A stretch of DNA of 60,000 bases, taken from NCBI RefSeq assembly GCF_032854445.1, contig NC_088306.1:12831386-12891385 (forward strand), in the 5' to 3' direction. Below the pieces are notes generated by a model. The model saw only the letters and a program-made list of their open reading frames with translations. It ran no database searches and was not told the origin of the DNA. This stretch comes from Liolophura sinensis. Its lineage: Eukaryota > Mollusca > Polyplacophora > Chitonida > Chitonidae. Positions 43,440 through 56,700 of this stretch are shown in pieces. A program made the translations under genes and the position numbers. The number at the start of each line of letters is the position of its first letter. The first letter of the stretch is position 1.

Positions 43440-46400
43440 GTCTAAAACTTCATCACTTTAGTCTTAAAGTTTATAACATAACACGGGAACATGACGCTTA
43501 TTCATTGCATGGAAATAAGATCCGAGCTATGATCAGAAATTTGATCATTTGATATCATGTAATTTTACCTCTACATTGAAGTCATTTATACGATCAAGTT
43601 CAGAACCATCCCAACAGGTCACATGTTTGAAACATAACAGCCTGAAATAACAATGTTGCATCTTTGAGAAACAGCAAGAATATATCTTAGATTCTGTATG
43701 GTGTTTTTGCCTTCAATTTGTAGTTTGAAATTATAAATTTCCATCATTTGTAATTAAGTCGCATGATATTAAACATATCAAATTTGAGGTGGGAGTTTGG
43801 TCGGTTGAAACCTTAAAAATTGGTCGTGTTTTTTCCATGTTGTTTCAATTCAACTCATTTTTTGTGCAAAAGCATTCAGTAGACAGTGATTTCAAAACAG
43901 TTAACCCACAAATATGTCAAAAAGAGTTAAATACTTAGAAGAATTACATTTTTCTGAGCTTTGAGATTGGATATATCACAGTTCAAATTAGAGCAAATTT
44001 TGTGCATTCTCCATTTTGCGAAACACTCAGATACACAAACGGTCATAAGGTCTTTTCCTAAGGAAATAAATATGAGTCCACAATAGAATTACGAAGGAGC
44101 TACCGGTTCTCAGGTTTTTCTATTAACTGGCTAGACAACCATTTCTGTAGACACAGAACTGTAGCTGTCTTGTTTATACACCTATATGCTGACAGACAGA
44201 TAGCACAGCGTGAAAGCTGCAGACATTGGGCGAATCCATTCCAATCCAAACCAGGGGTGTGTTGAATAGCTTCTATACCCCCTTAAATGCAGAACAAGAA
44301 ATAGTTATCTTCAAAAGTAAGCCATTTATACAAAACCAGGTTCATTGCAATTGCTCCTGTTTATCTTTCCATTTTTATTTTTGGCAAACCCACTAATATT
44401 TCTTATTCATCAGTTCAGTGTCAGCTGTATCGGTCCATTATCTATAGATCTCGACAGTGTACCTGTTTCTCAAAAGTGCATGATCTCAAAATTTTCGACA
44501 AGTATGTGTGTACGTGAGTCGCAGAAATGCATCGGGAAGGATGGACCTCATATGGTGTGGATTCGATGTACGTTATTTGGTAATAAATATGCACGAACTC
44601 TTAATTTCACCAAGTGTCTGTTGATTTTCTGTATGTTACATACATGCTGAACTTGAATCGTAGTGCGAGATATCACACCGAAAATTCTAGGCCGCTTCAA
44701 TGTCAAGATAGTAACAAATGAACAAACCATCGGATGGGCGTATCTCAAAAGTTGCATCTTAAGTTCTGAAGACCATTTGATTTAGCATCAACTTGCTACC
44801 ATGCTAAATTTTAAATCCACCAACATTTAATTTTTAGACTTTAGACTAAATTAGACTTTTCTCTCTAAATTTCTTCTTCCTGCTGAGTCAATTACATAGT
44901 TTTGTGACATAGTATACAGTAATACCTAATGTATGTGTGCATGGTTTGCTCCTAATCGAGATACCAGCTACATATCCAAATACTTGGATAGCTTCTCTAC
45001 TTATACCCTACAGGCTGCCCATGTGACCTATTTTAACCATAGCTTTGCCGATCAGCAAGATCTGGGGAACTAATTTCCCACACAAAAATGCTGAAAATCA
45101 TAACAATAGAATTTATATAGTTCTTTGCACTCAGTTTTCCGTCAAATGACGTATAAATATTGAGCGATTTGCCAAAAAAATATGCTGTAGAGAAAAGAAA
45201 CATCAGGTACGTCAGGTAGATTCAGGTACCTAAAATATTTATCTTCAGAGAATTGTAGTTCAGTAATCAGTGCGTATCCACAGTTTTTTAAAAACTCACT
45301 GATATAGAAATGATTTTTGTGTATTTCATTCTCCTAATGTGTTCTATGTGCATAATAAATTCCAGCTCATTCGCATGAATATTTCTCGAGAAAAAGACAT
45401 CTAAACGCTTTTTTCATCGTGGCAATATGGCGGCAAAAGTAGGTACGGTGAAAATGAAACATTGTGAAGAAAAAATGTGCAGGCTCCACTTCCAAAGTGA
45501 GCTGGATTTGAACCCGAGACTGCTAAATATTATGTGAAAAAAGATGAAGGACTAATAACAAATAGAATGGATTTGAACCCCAGGAACCCCCATTTTTTTG
45601 TTTTGTTTTTGGTTATTTCAAGCAGTTTTTAGAATTCAGCTACTTTAAAGCTAATTTCATTGATCAATTACACGAGATGTGTGAATGAAAACAATTTTTT
45701 TTTCAATATTGGTACATCGATCCACCTAAAAATTGCTAGGGAAGTCTCCTCCAGAAATCATGAGCCGTTTTGGAGAAGAATATTTGTTAAGCGTAGATCT
45801 ATCAATAAAATTCAAAATGGCTGCTAGATCATGTGACAGGCTAAACAGAACAAAATGTTAAAAGGTGCTTTAAAGGTTCATTATTAAAACTCCAAAGCTT
45901 TTTTTTTTCAAGCTTGAACAGTTTTGCAATTTTACGAACTGACTATGAAGTTTTGAAACGCAATTCACGAGAAACTATCACTTGTAGCCCCGCACTCCTA
46001 ACTGTCAAAATTGAAAACCAGTAGTTGATCAATCTACTGACCAATTTTCAGCTTCATAGTTACTAAAGGGTCCGGTCACGTGAAATTCGAAAAGTGACAC
46101 TGATATGAGATTTAATTGCAATTTAAAGAAATACTATACATCGTTGGAAAAAAGTAAAACCACGGTCCTCTTCAAAAGGTCAGACTACATCTAAGTGCTA
46201 TCTTGTTTTTTTTTTAAATATTCAACCAGAGATCATCACGTGACTTAAACGACCATTAGCGAGCTTCCACATTTCCCGACCGACTGGCATAAAATTTTAA
46301 ATCCTGATACCCCCAGTAGTCTTTTACATGCGTATCAATTTTCAATCCCTTCTAGAGAAGAAGTTTTGTTTCTTCAGATTTACATACTTTTCCAATATGT

Positions 46401-46570
46401 AAAACGCTTAGAGTGCGTCTCCGGTCGTCTTGCAATCCAGAGCTAACAAATACAGGGTGATCCTCCCAAAAAACGGGCCCCGCGCAAACTTTTTGTGATA
46501 TATCCTTCATTCATTCACTAATCACCCTTATTTTGCAGGTCATGGTAAAAGCAACGCCTGTGAACACAGC
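43440..46570. other. AT-rich spacer, nothing recognised
   Basis: About 3.1 kb with no supported gene, RNA gene or complete mobile element. Confidence 0.55.
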
Positions 46571-46576
46571 TGGATC

Positions 46577-47836
46577 TCAATGGGAACTCCAGCAAAGCTG
46601 GAGTTGAGAGCGTTCAAACGCTTTTTGATGTTCTGATGTCCATGACCATGTAGATTTCTTCCTGGTCAGATCTCGCAGCGGGGCGGTAATTGTACTGTAG
46701 TCGGAAATGAACCGAGAAACGTAGCTCGTGATGCCTAGAAAACTGCGAAGTTCGGAAACGTTTTCTGGCTCGCGAGTGTTTTGAATCGAAAACACTTTGG
46801 ATTCTGTTAGAGAAATTCCCCTAATAACGTGACCGCTGAAAATCAGTTCACTTGCAGCGAAGATGCATTTGTCTTTGTTCAAAGTCAAACCGGAAGCACG
46901 CACTTTGTCGAGAACTTTGTCGTAAACGGGCACCGTGTTCGTCGCGTGTCGATCCGAAAATGATGATGTCATCGGAGAAATTTCGCGCGCCATCGCAGTC
47001 GGCTATGACTTGTTAGATACAGTGTTGATAGCATTATGATGCAATTTTCAAACCAAACATAAGGTGTTTGTAGCGAAAAAGACCACGGTGTGTGACACAG
47101 GTGGTTATCTCGCGAGATTCCAGGGCAAGTTCGATTTGATGGTAGCCCATCGTCAAATCGAGCTTCGAAAAGACCGTGGCGCCATGTATATCTTGTATTA
47201 CCTCATCCACGGTGGGAATTGGATGTCTCTTGCGTATTACAGCACGGTTCGCAATGGGCATGTCTACACATATATGGACATCGCCATTGGATTTCGGTAC
47301 GACCACTAAAGGAGAAATCCAAGTCGACGGACCGGTAGCAGGCTCACTAACATCAGCCTCTAACAACTCATCCAGTTTTTGTCTACTTTCTTACGTGTAG
47401 CAAACGGTAGACGGCGTATGGGCTGAGCAACTGGAGTGACTGTTTTATCAACATATATGTGCAGCTGAAAATCTTTAAGTTTACCAAAACCTTCAAAGAT
47501 TCTGTCATTAGACATGTCACCTTCAAAGACTTTGTCACTGGAGTTTTCACAATTTACACCGTTAACTTGTGGTACACTGATACTTAGCACGCCTAATTGG
47601 CAAGATGTAGCACGTCCCAATAAAGATTGGTGATTAACTCGTATTACAAGAAATGTATCATTTAGAGATAAATTGTCAACTGTAACTCTAGTATCAAATG
47701 AACCAATAATGGTGAGTGGGTCTGTAGAGGCATAAGTAAGAACTTTTTTCTTAGCTTTCTGAAGTGGATTGTGAGAAAATTTGGCTGTGTACAAATTCTC
47801 ATTGATCAAATGTACAGAAGACCCAGAATCAACCAA
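46577..47836 (-). pseudogene. Ty3/gypsy protease and reverse transcriptase, truncated
   Basis: The aspartic protease active site DSGSS lies at 47820-47836. RT motifs WISPLVVVPKSNGDVHICVD, FSKLDLTMGYHQIEL and (in another frame near 46955-46980) FSDDIIIFG, the catalytic Asp pair, are followed by the connection region RSFLGITSYVSRFI and the start of RNase H (WSWTSEHQKAFE). The coding is split by at least two frameshifts and ends where RNase H begins. Confidence 0.88.
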
Positions 47837-47908
47837 TACTGATACATTTTGACCATCAATATCTCGGCACTGTAAGTTTCAACATTTGTTGAATGTTTGT
47901 TTGTTTGT

Positions 47909-48960
47909 TTACGTTACGATGTTGTCAACATTTGCTGCTGTTGAGTTCGCACCATTGTTCACAATACTGTAAAGCGTTGAAACATTTGTTGCAGTTGAGG
48001 CAGGGTTTGAAACATTGTTGCAACTGTTGACATCCTGTTGTTGGCTGTCACCAGAGGGTTTGCTTACATGTTCCTGACTGTCTAGAAAAGGCAGGCTGAA
48101 GATGTCAAACACAAAATCGTCGTCCGATAACGATAGTTCGGCAGCATCGGTAAAATTCCCAGATTTACGAGATTGTTTCTTTCCGTCAAATTTCCTCTGC
48201 CCTTGACCGCTGGGGCGGTTGGAAGTGTTGTTGGATTTCTTCGGATTTTGACACACGGAAGCAAAGTGTCCGCGTATACCACAGTTACGACAGTTTTTAT
48301 TCACCGCGACTGTACATTTATCAGCAAGATGTTTGTAGGATCCGCATCGGAAGCATTGTCTGTTCCCTGCCGATTTAGATTTTCCTGTCGAAATTTAACC
48401 TGGTAAACTTCTTCCTTCACAGCAGGTGTGAGAGCCGGGAAATTATCAGCAGAATGATTAGTCTCAATTTGTCGGGCCTGGCTATCAGCTGTCTCGGCCA
48501 GCCGAGCAATGTTTAGCAGAGAATCAAGCGTCAGATCGGGGTCCCTGAGAAATTGTCGTCGTAATTGAACATCTCCACATTTATCAATGATCTGATCTTT
48601 CAGCATTTCTTCAGTTTGATCACCGAATGAACAAGTTGAAGACAAAACTCAGTCTTGTACAGAAAGATTCAATTGGCTCACCCTCTTTCTGCGAAGCTTG
48701 TCTGAACAGGTGACGTTCAAGTGCTATATTCCGCTTCGGCTGGAAGTATTTTGTTAGGGCGCTGAGTGCTGTGTCGAAAGATGCTGGACGGTCGTCTTCG
48801 ATTTCCTCGTTGAGTGAATCGAAAATTTCTTGAACTGCAGGTCCGCTGAGATGAAGCAGAAGTTATCTCTTCTGAACGTAATATCTGAATGATTTGGTCC
48901 ATATGTCCCATCGTTAGCATGTGGGTCAAATGCTTGAATTGTAGAACGCGATCATTTGTG
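47909..48960 (-). pseudogene. Ty3/gypsy gag with zinc knuckle
   Basis: Coding pieces over several frames: a gag-like segment (ALERHLFRQASQKEGEPIES), a C-terminal segment with LARLAETADSQ-type helix, and a CCHC zinc knuckle (CRNCGIRGHFASVC, 48250-48300). Gag forms the particle and binds genomic RNA. Frameshifts make it non-functional. Confidence 0.8.
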
Positions 48961-49033
48961 CCATTTTGTCAAAGGTTCACAAGAAATATGAGCAAACTCA
49001 AAGTTGAGGTACTTATCTCATGTTTTTTCGAAA

Positions 49034-49045
49034 TCCTGGTCGCCA
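49034..49045 (-). promoter_or_regulatory. tRNA primer-binding site of the Ty3/gypsy element
   Basis: TGGCGACCAGGA follows the LTR end after one base; the initial TGG pairs with the universal CCA end of a tRNA. I do not assign the tRNA. Confidence 0.7.
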
Positions 49046-49046
49046 A

Positions 49047-49280
49047 TGTTATATATCCGACCTCCGATGATGGTCGATATGAAGGTAGGGACAATAAAGA
49101 CCAGCGTCTCATTCAGACTGCCATCTTTATTCATCTGCATACTCTCTAAGGCCAAAAGGAAACAGGTGACGTCAAACAAGTCTGTCACGTGATATCTCTT
49201 GCATAATAAGCATTTAGTACATAGTAAGTGATTTAAGTACACAATGTAATATGCAAACAAAACACTGTATTGATCTGTTT
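49047..49280 (-). repeat. 5' LTR of the Ty3/gypsy element (outer border approximate)
   Basis: Ends (minus strand) in ...ggatatataaca, i.e. with the canonical CA, directly before the primer-binding site. It contains an AATAAAG polyadenylation-like signal near 49120. The outer TG start is probably at about 49265-49280; without the 3' LTR it cannot be fixed. Confidence 0.65.
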
Positions 49281-49404
49281 TATTCTACATAATTTCCCCT
49301 GAAAACTTGCGGCTGTCTTTGACCGACCCTGTGGAGATGTGCTACCACCTGCAAGTGGCCTTGTAATTCTTCATGTACTTCGTTTAGCTTTACGGAGGTA
49401 AAGA

Positions 49405-49744
49405 ATATGTACCATGCTAAAAGTCTGAGGTTTTTGTGCGAAGCACATTCGAAATACCTGGCGGAATTAGACAAAGATATACATAGCCTCATTGATAAAA
49501 TGCATGGAAATGTTTTCTGGGAATTCTTCGTTTAAAAGTATATCAAAGAATCTAGGTGGAGGAAGACAAGCAGATTTTCAAGCTGTCCGACACGGTTACA
49601 GTTATGTACGTATTCGAGTTGTCTGCGCACAAGCTTGCAAAACGCACCAAAGGGAGATGTTTATTCTTAATGCTTGGCGATGATGTGACGGATCTTGTAC
49701 ATCAGGCATTCGCAGCTCTTGATCATACCATGCATGCTCTATAA
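49405..49744 (+). pseudogene. Decayed coding fragment, unidentified
   Basis: Two coding-like stretches in different frames: YHAKSLRFLCEAHSKYLAEL ... DKMHGNVFWEFF, then, about 50 bp later, EEDKQIFKLSDTVTVMYVFE and FLMLGDDVTDLVHQAFAALD ending in TAA at 49742. The lack of introns and the broken frame suggest a processed pseudogene or a piece of an unknown mobile element. I do not recognise the protein. Confidence 0.45.
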
Positions 49745-50099
49745 AAGAGAGTTTGAAAGCCATAATTGATGTGGTGATTCATTAACTCATCACCAAATGC
49801 CACTCGACGATAATGACTATTATGAGTTCGAGCCAACCTAAAAGTTTAACGTATCACAGGTTTTTCTCTTCAACTTTTTTATCAACTGGTAGCTGACCTT
49901 GAATCTGCAACTGTCTGTACTGTTGTTTTTGCGATCCTAGATGAAAGGGAATTTAGTTTTGTAGTCCTTTTATCCACAAATGGGAAATGGGTAACGCCGA
50001 CCGCAGATATTTGGCCAAAACAGAAACTGACACCTTTCAACTATTAGCACCCAAAATCTCATACGTCCCATTAGTAACTGATACTCAAGTTGATCGTAC

Positions 50100-50815
50100 T
50101 GACCAGGAGCAATGAGCTACCCCGCTACTCAGGAACAATGAGTCATCCTGCTCCTCAGGAGCAATGTGTTATCCATCTACTCAGGAACAACGGGTCTTGG
50201 TACTCAGGGGCACTAGGTTATTCAGCTACTCAGGAGCAATGTAATATTCAGCTACTCAAGAGCAATGAGTTATCCTGCTACTCAGGAGCAATGTGTTATC
50301 CAGCTACTAAGGAGCAATGTAATATTCAGCTACTCAAGAGCAATGAGTTATCCTGCTACTCAGGAGCAATGTGTTATCCAGCTACTCAGGAGCAATGTAA
50401 TATTCAGCTACTCAAGAGCAATGAGTTATCCTGCTACTCAGGAGCAATGTGTTATCCAGCTACTCAGGAGCAATGTAATATTCAGCTACTCAAGAGCAAT
50501 GAGTTATCCTGCTACTCAGGAGCAATGTGTTATCCAGCTACTCAGGAGCAATGTAATATTCAGCTACTCAAGAGCAATGAGTTATCCTGCTACTCAGGAG
50601 CAATGTGTTATCCAGCTACTCAGGAGCAATGTAATATTCAGCTACTCAAGAGCAATGAGTTATCCTGCTACTCAGGAGCAATGTGTTATCCAGCTACTCA
50701 GGAGCAATGTAATATTCAGCTACTCAAGAGCAATGAGTTATCCTGCTACTCAGGAGCAATGTGTTATCCAGTTGCTCAGGAGCAATGGGTGTTTCTGCTA
50801 CTCAGTGGCAATTCA
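50100..50815. repeat. Minisatellite, 26-bp unit in a 78-bp higher-order repeat
   Basis: The unit is approximately 'gctactcaggagcaatgtgt' plus 'tatcca'. Three variant units (endings tgtgttatcca, tgtaatattca, tgagttatcct) alternate strictly, giving a 78-bp repeat of about seven copies. Because 78 is divisible by three, two long frames are open; these are not genes. Confidence 0.95.
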
Positions 50816-50929
50816 CGGAGTTTAAAGAGTACAGAGCCGAAAACTGACATAAAATTTAGAAGATTAGAAATTACTGCGCCACATTTAGGAGTCGTGTTTC
50901 AAAGTATTACATGGGAGCTTCGCTAATCT

Positions 50930-52095
50930 GGGTGCCCTGGGCTTCATAGACTCGTGAAACACACTGTATGTCTGGCATAAATGCCCGCCTACCCCGGGCC
51001 CATTTTATTTATTTATTTGATTTTTTTTATACCTTACGGCGTATTATACTTGTGGCGTGGGTTACAGTATGCACCATACATAGCCTACTAAGAAAATTGT
51101 CCCATGCAGGGCTATAAAAAAATTATAGTTACCGCCCTTTAACCTGCCACTCTCTTGAATACAGAGGAATGAAACAGTTAAGGTAGCAGTTACGCACGTT
51201 TTGTCAATGTATGATTCGTGGACTCCTTTAAATTACGTCAGCATGTTACAGTTATTAAACTGTCATAAGAACAATTGACATTAGAAAGAAAGGAGCTTCT
51301 TTTAGGTGTATTATTTGAAGGTTGAGATGTGGATTAAGGTCAACTAGCTTTACGAAATCTGGACCTTCATTGAAGCCGACGGCGTAAACTTAAGCGAGAA
51401 AACAAGCCAAGACTTACTTGGTCTTGAAGGCTGTCATTAAATAAAAGGCAGTCTAGAGACCGGTTCGAGCCTTCTTACTTTTGTATCTTATGACACATCC
51501 TAAAGTTCATGTTGAGAAATTAAGACTAGCCGTTTTACGTGACCTTTAAGTTAAGACAGTCACTATATACACAGAGGCTGTGGATATGATCAGAATTTTC
51601 CCCTTATATACCCAGCATCTATGGATATCTAATGAGAATTTTCACCTTATAGCGGTGGTGGATATAGCTTAGATCTTTTATTTTTACATACACCCAGCGA
51701 CTGGAATGTTTTACTTACTGTAATTCTTTGCTTACTGTAATTCTTTTTGCATGTTTGCAAGGTGTTCATTCAGACATACACTGTATTCTGAAGACATTAT
51801 TCTGTGTACACAGAAACACAATTGAACTTTTTGTGAAGCCCTGAAATTGGCCAATCCAACTATTGTAGTTTTGTCTCCAAAACCAAATTGTGAATGCACA
51901 TAAACTACACTGGAAGTTGCTTTTTCATATGTCAAAAGGTGAGGAATTAGGGTATATACATATACCTGTACCCATGGAGTGGCTGTCGTTATAGCTTCAA
52001 ATAAAACAATGTATATATATATTTTTATATACCCAGCGCCTTCAGCTGTGGATGTCATGTAAATTTTATCCTTAGATACCCAGAGATAGGTAGCA
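50930..52095. other. Spacer, nothing recognised
   Basis: AT-rich DNA. A short ATTT-repeat SINE tail with 'taccttacggcgtattata' lies at about 51005-51045. No gene is supported. Confidence 0.55.
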
Positions 52096-52099
52096 GGTG

Positions 52100-52330
52100 T
52101 AGTGGTGTAGTGGTTAGAGGAGCTTGTCCCTTAGCTCCTGCAACACATGAGGCGCAGGTTCAAACCCGGGCTAGGACAGGGAAATTGTATATTCCCCATG
52201 CTTTCACTGCTTGTGGGACTGAGGGAGATTGTAAGCAGGCGACCACACAGGTGTAGCTGTTTAAACCTGTAAGTAACTAGGTTGAAGGTTTACTCTGGGC
52301 GGTTTGGTTTCCTCCATCCATGAAGCCAAC
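52100..52330 (+). mobile_element. Second tRNA-derived SINE type
   Basis: The head has a good A-box (gtagtggtgtagtggttaga) and B-box (caggttcaaacccggg) at tRNA-like spacing, then an unrelated body. It differs from the main SINE family. A diverged relative may be at 53868-53980. Confidence 0.7.
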
Positions 52331-52334
52331 TGCT

Positions 52335-53620
52335 GCTGTGTAATTCTAAAATGTATAGTGCAACCAGCTATACCCAGATTAAGACAACTATGAGAAGAGA
52401 TTAGTGATAAAAGATAGTCCGAGATTTGGCAAAACTTTGTTTGGCAATGCATGGCCCCAAACCACCGGTCCTTGATCGAAGAAAATTTTGCCAAATTTAA
52501 TGTCAGAGCAATCTGAGACTATAAAACATAACAAATTAACCTAACGCCACTCAAGCCATGTCATCCAATGCTCAGATAATTTCCCATACTGTCTGAATTA
52601 TAATTACAATGAAACATATATTAAGTCTTAATAAGTTGTTCATCCATAAACTGACAACAGTACACACAGCATTGTAGACCTTTCTCTCCAAGTAGAATTT
52701 GCTTTTTCTAACCTCTGTTGTACTGGTCATGTGGTAACCCCCCTATAAACTAGCTAAATGTTAACATCATTATAATGTTCATGTACTTGTAAACTGTCCA
52801 AACAAACAAAAAAATAAGAAGAAAAAACAAATGGAGTGACAGTTTATTATCCCGCTCATGCTGTATACCAGGTTTTACTATTTTCCATGCTGAACTAAAG
52901 ATAACCTTTCTCGCCTCACTCTGTACAGTAAGTGTGAAAGGGCGACTAGGAGCTAAAAGCATTCATTGGCCAAACATCCTCTTAAAAGTCTCGTAAAAAT
53001 AATTTACAGATTAAAGGAGGAAAGACGTTTTATCTTGCTGAATTGCAATGTACATTTGAGGAAGCCAAGATTATGTGTATTGGCTGCTTATTTTACTTAA
53101 AAAAACAAAACAAAAAGACAGTTTTATGAATTTGTCAATAACTGCAGTTACACAGAACTTCCATTTTGTGGCTTGGAGTCAGGCTTGCATGCTCACAATA
53201 TGCTAATGTGCTGTAAGCCTCATCACAGTATGAAACAGTGTTGAAAAGTTGTAAAACTCACTGCTTGTCATGCTGTGTTTCTCTCCTTGCTCCTTGTGAC
53301 AGGTCATGAAGTTTTTAATTCTAAGCTTGCTTAATAAATCCCTTCGATAATGATGTACTCCAGCTAGCTAACTGTTTTCCTTCCCTAATTTACTCCTTAA
53401 GTTTCCTGAGGCAGCCAGCCCACACTCTTTAAATACCGAGGAAAACGTCATCACACATAGATCTTGCACATGCCATAGCAAACTGGTTTGCAGTTTTCCC
53501 TCTGATGTGTTCATGTCTAAAACTCTTGCTTTGCAGAAAGCTTGTCCATTGATGTCATGATGGTGGACCCATGATGCACACAGAGAATCTTTACCACATC
53601 GAACTTTAAACTTTTGGACC
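52335..53620. other. Spacer upstream of MIPEP, nothing recognised
   Basis: No gene or repeat is supported. The MIPEP promoter should be in its last few hundred bases; no motif is clear. Confidence 0.5.
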
Positions 53621-53625
53621 ACGGC

Positions 53626-53784
53626 ATGAAGCTTGTCCCATTGAGGAGATGTTTTTGTTTCCCATGGTTACGCCATGGCATTGATCAGAAGTACAGAGAA
53701 GTTTCCACATGGTCGTCATTGGCAACAGCCTTCAACACAAAGCGTTCCAGCAGGCTAGGCCTGAGAATACTAAAGAACAAAGTG
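53626..53784 (+). CDS. MIPEP: MIPEP exon 1 (presequence)
   Basis: ATG to the donor gtatgt at 53785, 53 codons, phase 0. It encodes MKLVPLRRCFCFPWLRHG, a mitochondrial-type leader, then VSTWSSLATAFNTK, equivalent to the VSTSWSPVGAAFNVK block of the human protein. Confidence 0.88.
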
Positions 53785-56700
53785 GTATGTTGGTGGTTGG
53801 TGTGGGTCTGAACCCCACAGGAGATCATCTGGTTCATTCTCATATGTTCATCCAGTCATAAAGGAGCAAACTGTGATCTAGTGGTTAGAGGTACTAGCCT
53901 TTCAACTGCTTGGTCAGAGAATTGGAGATTCCCCCACCCATGGGGCCTTGTTGACCTTCAGTGTGAGATCTTCAGTTTGATCATCTTACTCAATAATGTC
54001 AGATATATTAATTTATAATTATTTGGTTGTTGTTTAAAGCATACTCAAGAATATTCCACGTACATGATGGTGCTCAGTTTTATGGGTGAAGGAAAGCAAA
54101 ATGAACCACTGACCTTTGGCAAGTGTTTCTGGGGGAAATCCACAGCCATCCGCAGGTTGCTGTCAGACCACATACGACCCGTGAGGAAGCCAGCATGAGC
54201 TGGACTTGAACTCAGCGACCACATTGGTGAGAGACTCCTGGATCATTACGCTGCGCTAGCGTGCTAACCAACTAAGCCACAGAGGCCCCTGGTATTCTGG
54301 AGTAAGGCATAAAACTCCAATCAAATAAATAAATAAATAAATAAATGCAACTGACCAAAGGGTAGGATTTACTGGAAAGAACATGTCTATTTCCTTCTCC
54401 CATGACAGTGAGTATAGTGTAATAGTCTTGGATCAATATTGGTTAGCGATTGATAGTGATACATAATTACTTATCCTTTTACCAAGTCCAGCTCATGCTA
54501 GCTTCCTTTCCTGTTGTACCTGGGAAGGTCTGCCAGTTACCTATGGATGGCTGTAGGTTTCACTCAGGCTGAAATATACTTGAGTACGACATTTACAGTG
54601 TATGATCTCTGTTGTTCTCTTTGTGAAGGGTTTATTTGGGATACCAGAGCTACTGGACCACACAGGCTTTTACAGCCTCAATCAGAAGGCTCAGAATGAA
54701 GTGGATTACCTGGTCAAGGAGGCTGTGTCACCAAACAGACAGCGCAAAATAGTACAAGTGTTTGATCAGCTGTCTGATGCCTTGTGCCGTGTAGCAGATA
54801 TGGTAAATACATACATGTATATGGTACAAAATTTTGACGTGCAAGCACAACATACAAATGAAAAAAATCAATTAAATAATTAATTTATACTAATGGTTTT
54901 ACTTTTATTTGAAACTGATAGATCTAATGAATAATAGAGACTGGGTTGTTGCCATGTGGCTGAAATGCGTATCTTTCAACATATCAATTAAGACACACTG
55001 GGTGTCCATGGCCGGACCGAGGTGATAAGGGTGCCAGCGTGGTGCAGTGACCCTGGAGCTTCTCACCAATGCAGTCTCTGTGAGTTATGCAGCTCATGCT
55101 GGCTTCATCTCCAGCCTTATGTGGGAAGGTCTGTCAGCAACCTGCAGATGGTCGTGGGTTTACCCCGAGCTCTGCCTAGTTTCCTCCCACCTTAATGCGG
55201 CCATTGTGGTGTAAGTGAAATATTTTTGAGTAGGGCATAAAACAACAATCAAATGAATAAATAAATCCATGGATGGAACTGCGTCATTGATGTTTGTTGG
55301 ACACACTTTCCTTCCACCTATGACTGGCATATATCTGTACATCTCTTGTGGGAAAGTTGGCCAGTTACTTGCCAAAAGCCTGTGGTTTAATCCATACACT
55401 CCAAGCATCCAAGCAAGTTTTCACCTCCTATAGAACTGATCAGGGCCATGTGAGTAAAATGTTCTCGAGTGTGACACAGTTCAAATAAATAAATAATTTG
55501 AATTAAACATAATGGAAACCTTGATACATGTACCAGTAAACAAGTAAGTAAAGTGCGTTGTTGATGTTGTCCATGCACTGTTTCAGTCTGACTTTGTGCG
55601 AACCACTCATCCAGAGGAGAGCTATAGGTACGCTGCTGAGGAAGCCTGTGTCAGCCTCTCCAGACTGGTGGAAAAGTAAGAACTCTTTTTTAGTTCACTG
55701 GCCAATAAAGATGGGAAGTTGCACATAGTTATTAAAATCTGAATTGTTTGAAATTTATAGATTTACTAGGTCAGATGGGGAAGTATTCAGGTCATCACAG
55801 TTGCCAGGTAGGAAGTTCAGAAAAATATAGAATGGATGGAAGTACATATCCATGCACATGTGGGGATGCTCTGCTTTGAATTTTTTCCAACTTTTTTTGT
55901 TTTATCTTTTCTTTTTGTTTTCCACGTTTCACCAACTACAATTTTCACAGTTACGTACTCCTTACAGTGCAGTACACACTGTACCCACGTTTCATACAGT
56001 GCAGTTTTCCAACACACATCCACACTTCACACAATGCAGTTTTCCAACACACTTCCACACTCCACACAATGCAGTTTTCCTACACACTTCCACACTCCAC
56101 ACAGTGCAGTTTTCCTACACACTTCCACACTCCACACAGTGCAGTTTTCCTTCACACTTCCACAGTCCACACAGTGCAGTTTTCCTGCACATTTCCACAC
56201 TCCACACAGTGCAGTTTTTCTATACACTTCCACACTTCACACAGTGCGGTTTTCCTACACATTTCCACACTCCACACAGTGCAGTTTTCCTACACATTTC
56301 CACACTCCACCCGGTGCAGTTTTCCTACACACTTCCACACAGTACAGTTTCAGCAAATGACCATGTTTCAACCACTCTCATTTTATACCACATATTCCAT
56401 GCTACATGCAGTCCATGTCTTTTTATAAGTTATAATAGAGCTAAAAATAGTGCACCTAAAACTCCCATGGTGAGTGTTCACAAGAGTGAAAAATCTCTCC
56501 CCTACATATTCGAAGGTGAGTGATTTTAAGATGAGAAGAAAAACAAATCTCGCAAAATTTCAGATACAGGTACTCGCGTGTAAGTGATAACAATAATACA
56601 AATGAGTTAAAATGAGTTATTTTTTATGCCCAGCTGGTTATGACTGCATGGGCCACCCAGTGTGAGTAGTCTGAGAGGGGTGAAAGCTATAAACTGATAA

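Larger units (their letters stand above)
46577..49280 (-). mobile_element. Ty3/gypsy LTR retrotransposon, 3'-truncated and decayed
   Basis: On the minus strand the order is LTR, primer-binding site, gag with a zinc knuckle, aspartic protease, reverse transcriptase and the first residues of RNase H; the element then stops at about 46577. Integrase and the 3' LTR are missing. Several frameshifts separate the coding pieces. The gene order PR-RT-RNase H and the RT sequence place it in Ty3/gypsy (Metaviridae). Confidence 0.88.

Noticed and set aside
50090-50926. ORFs of 278 and 186 codons
   Set aside because: They are open only because a 78-bp repeat is divisible by three; no protein-like complexity.
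55836-56523. ORFs of 153-223 codons rich in His, Ser, Thr and Phe
   Set aside because: They follow the 35-bp minisatellite in all three plus frames; artefact within a MIPEP intron.
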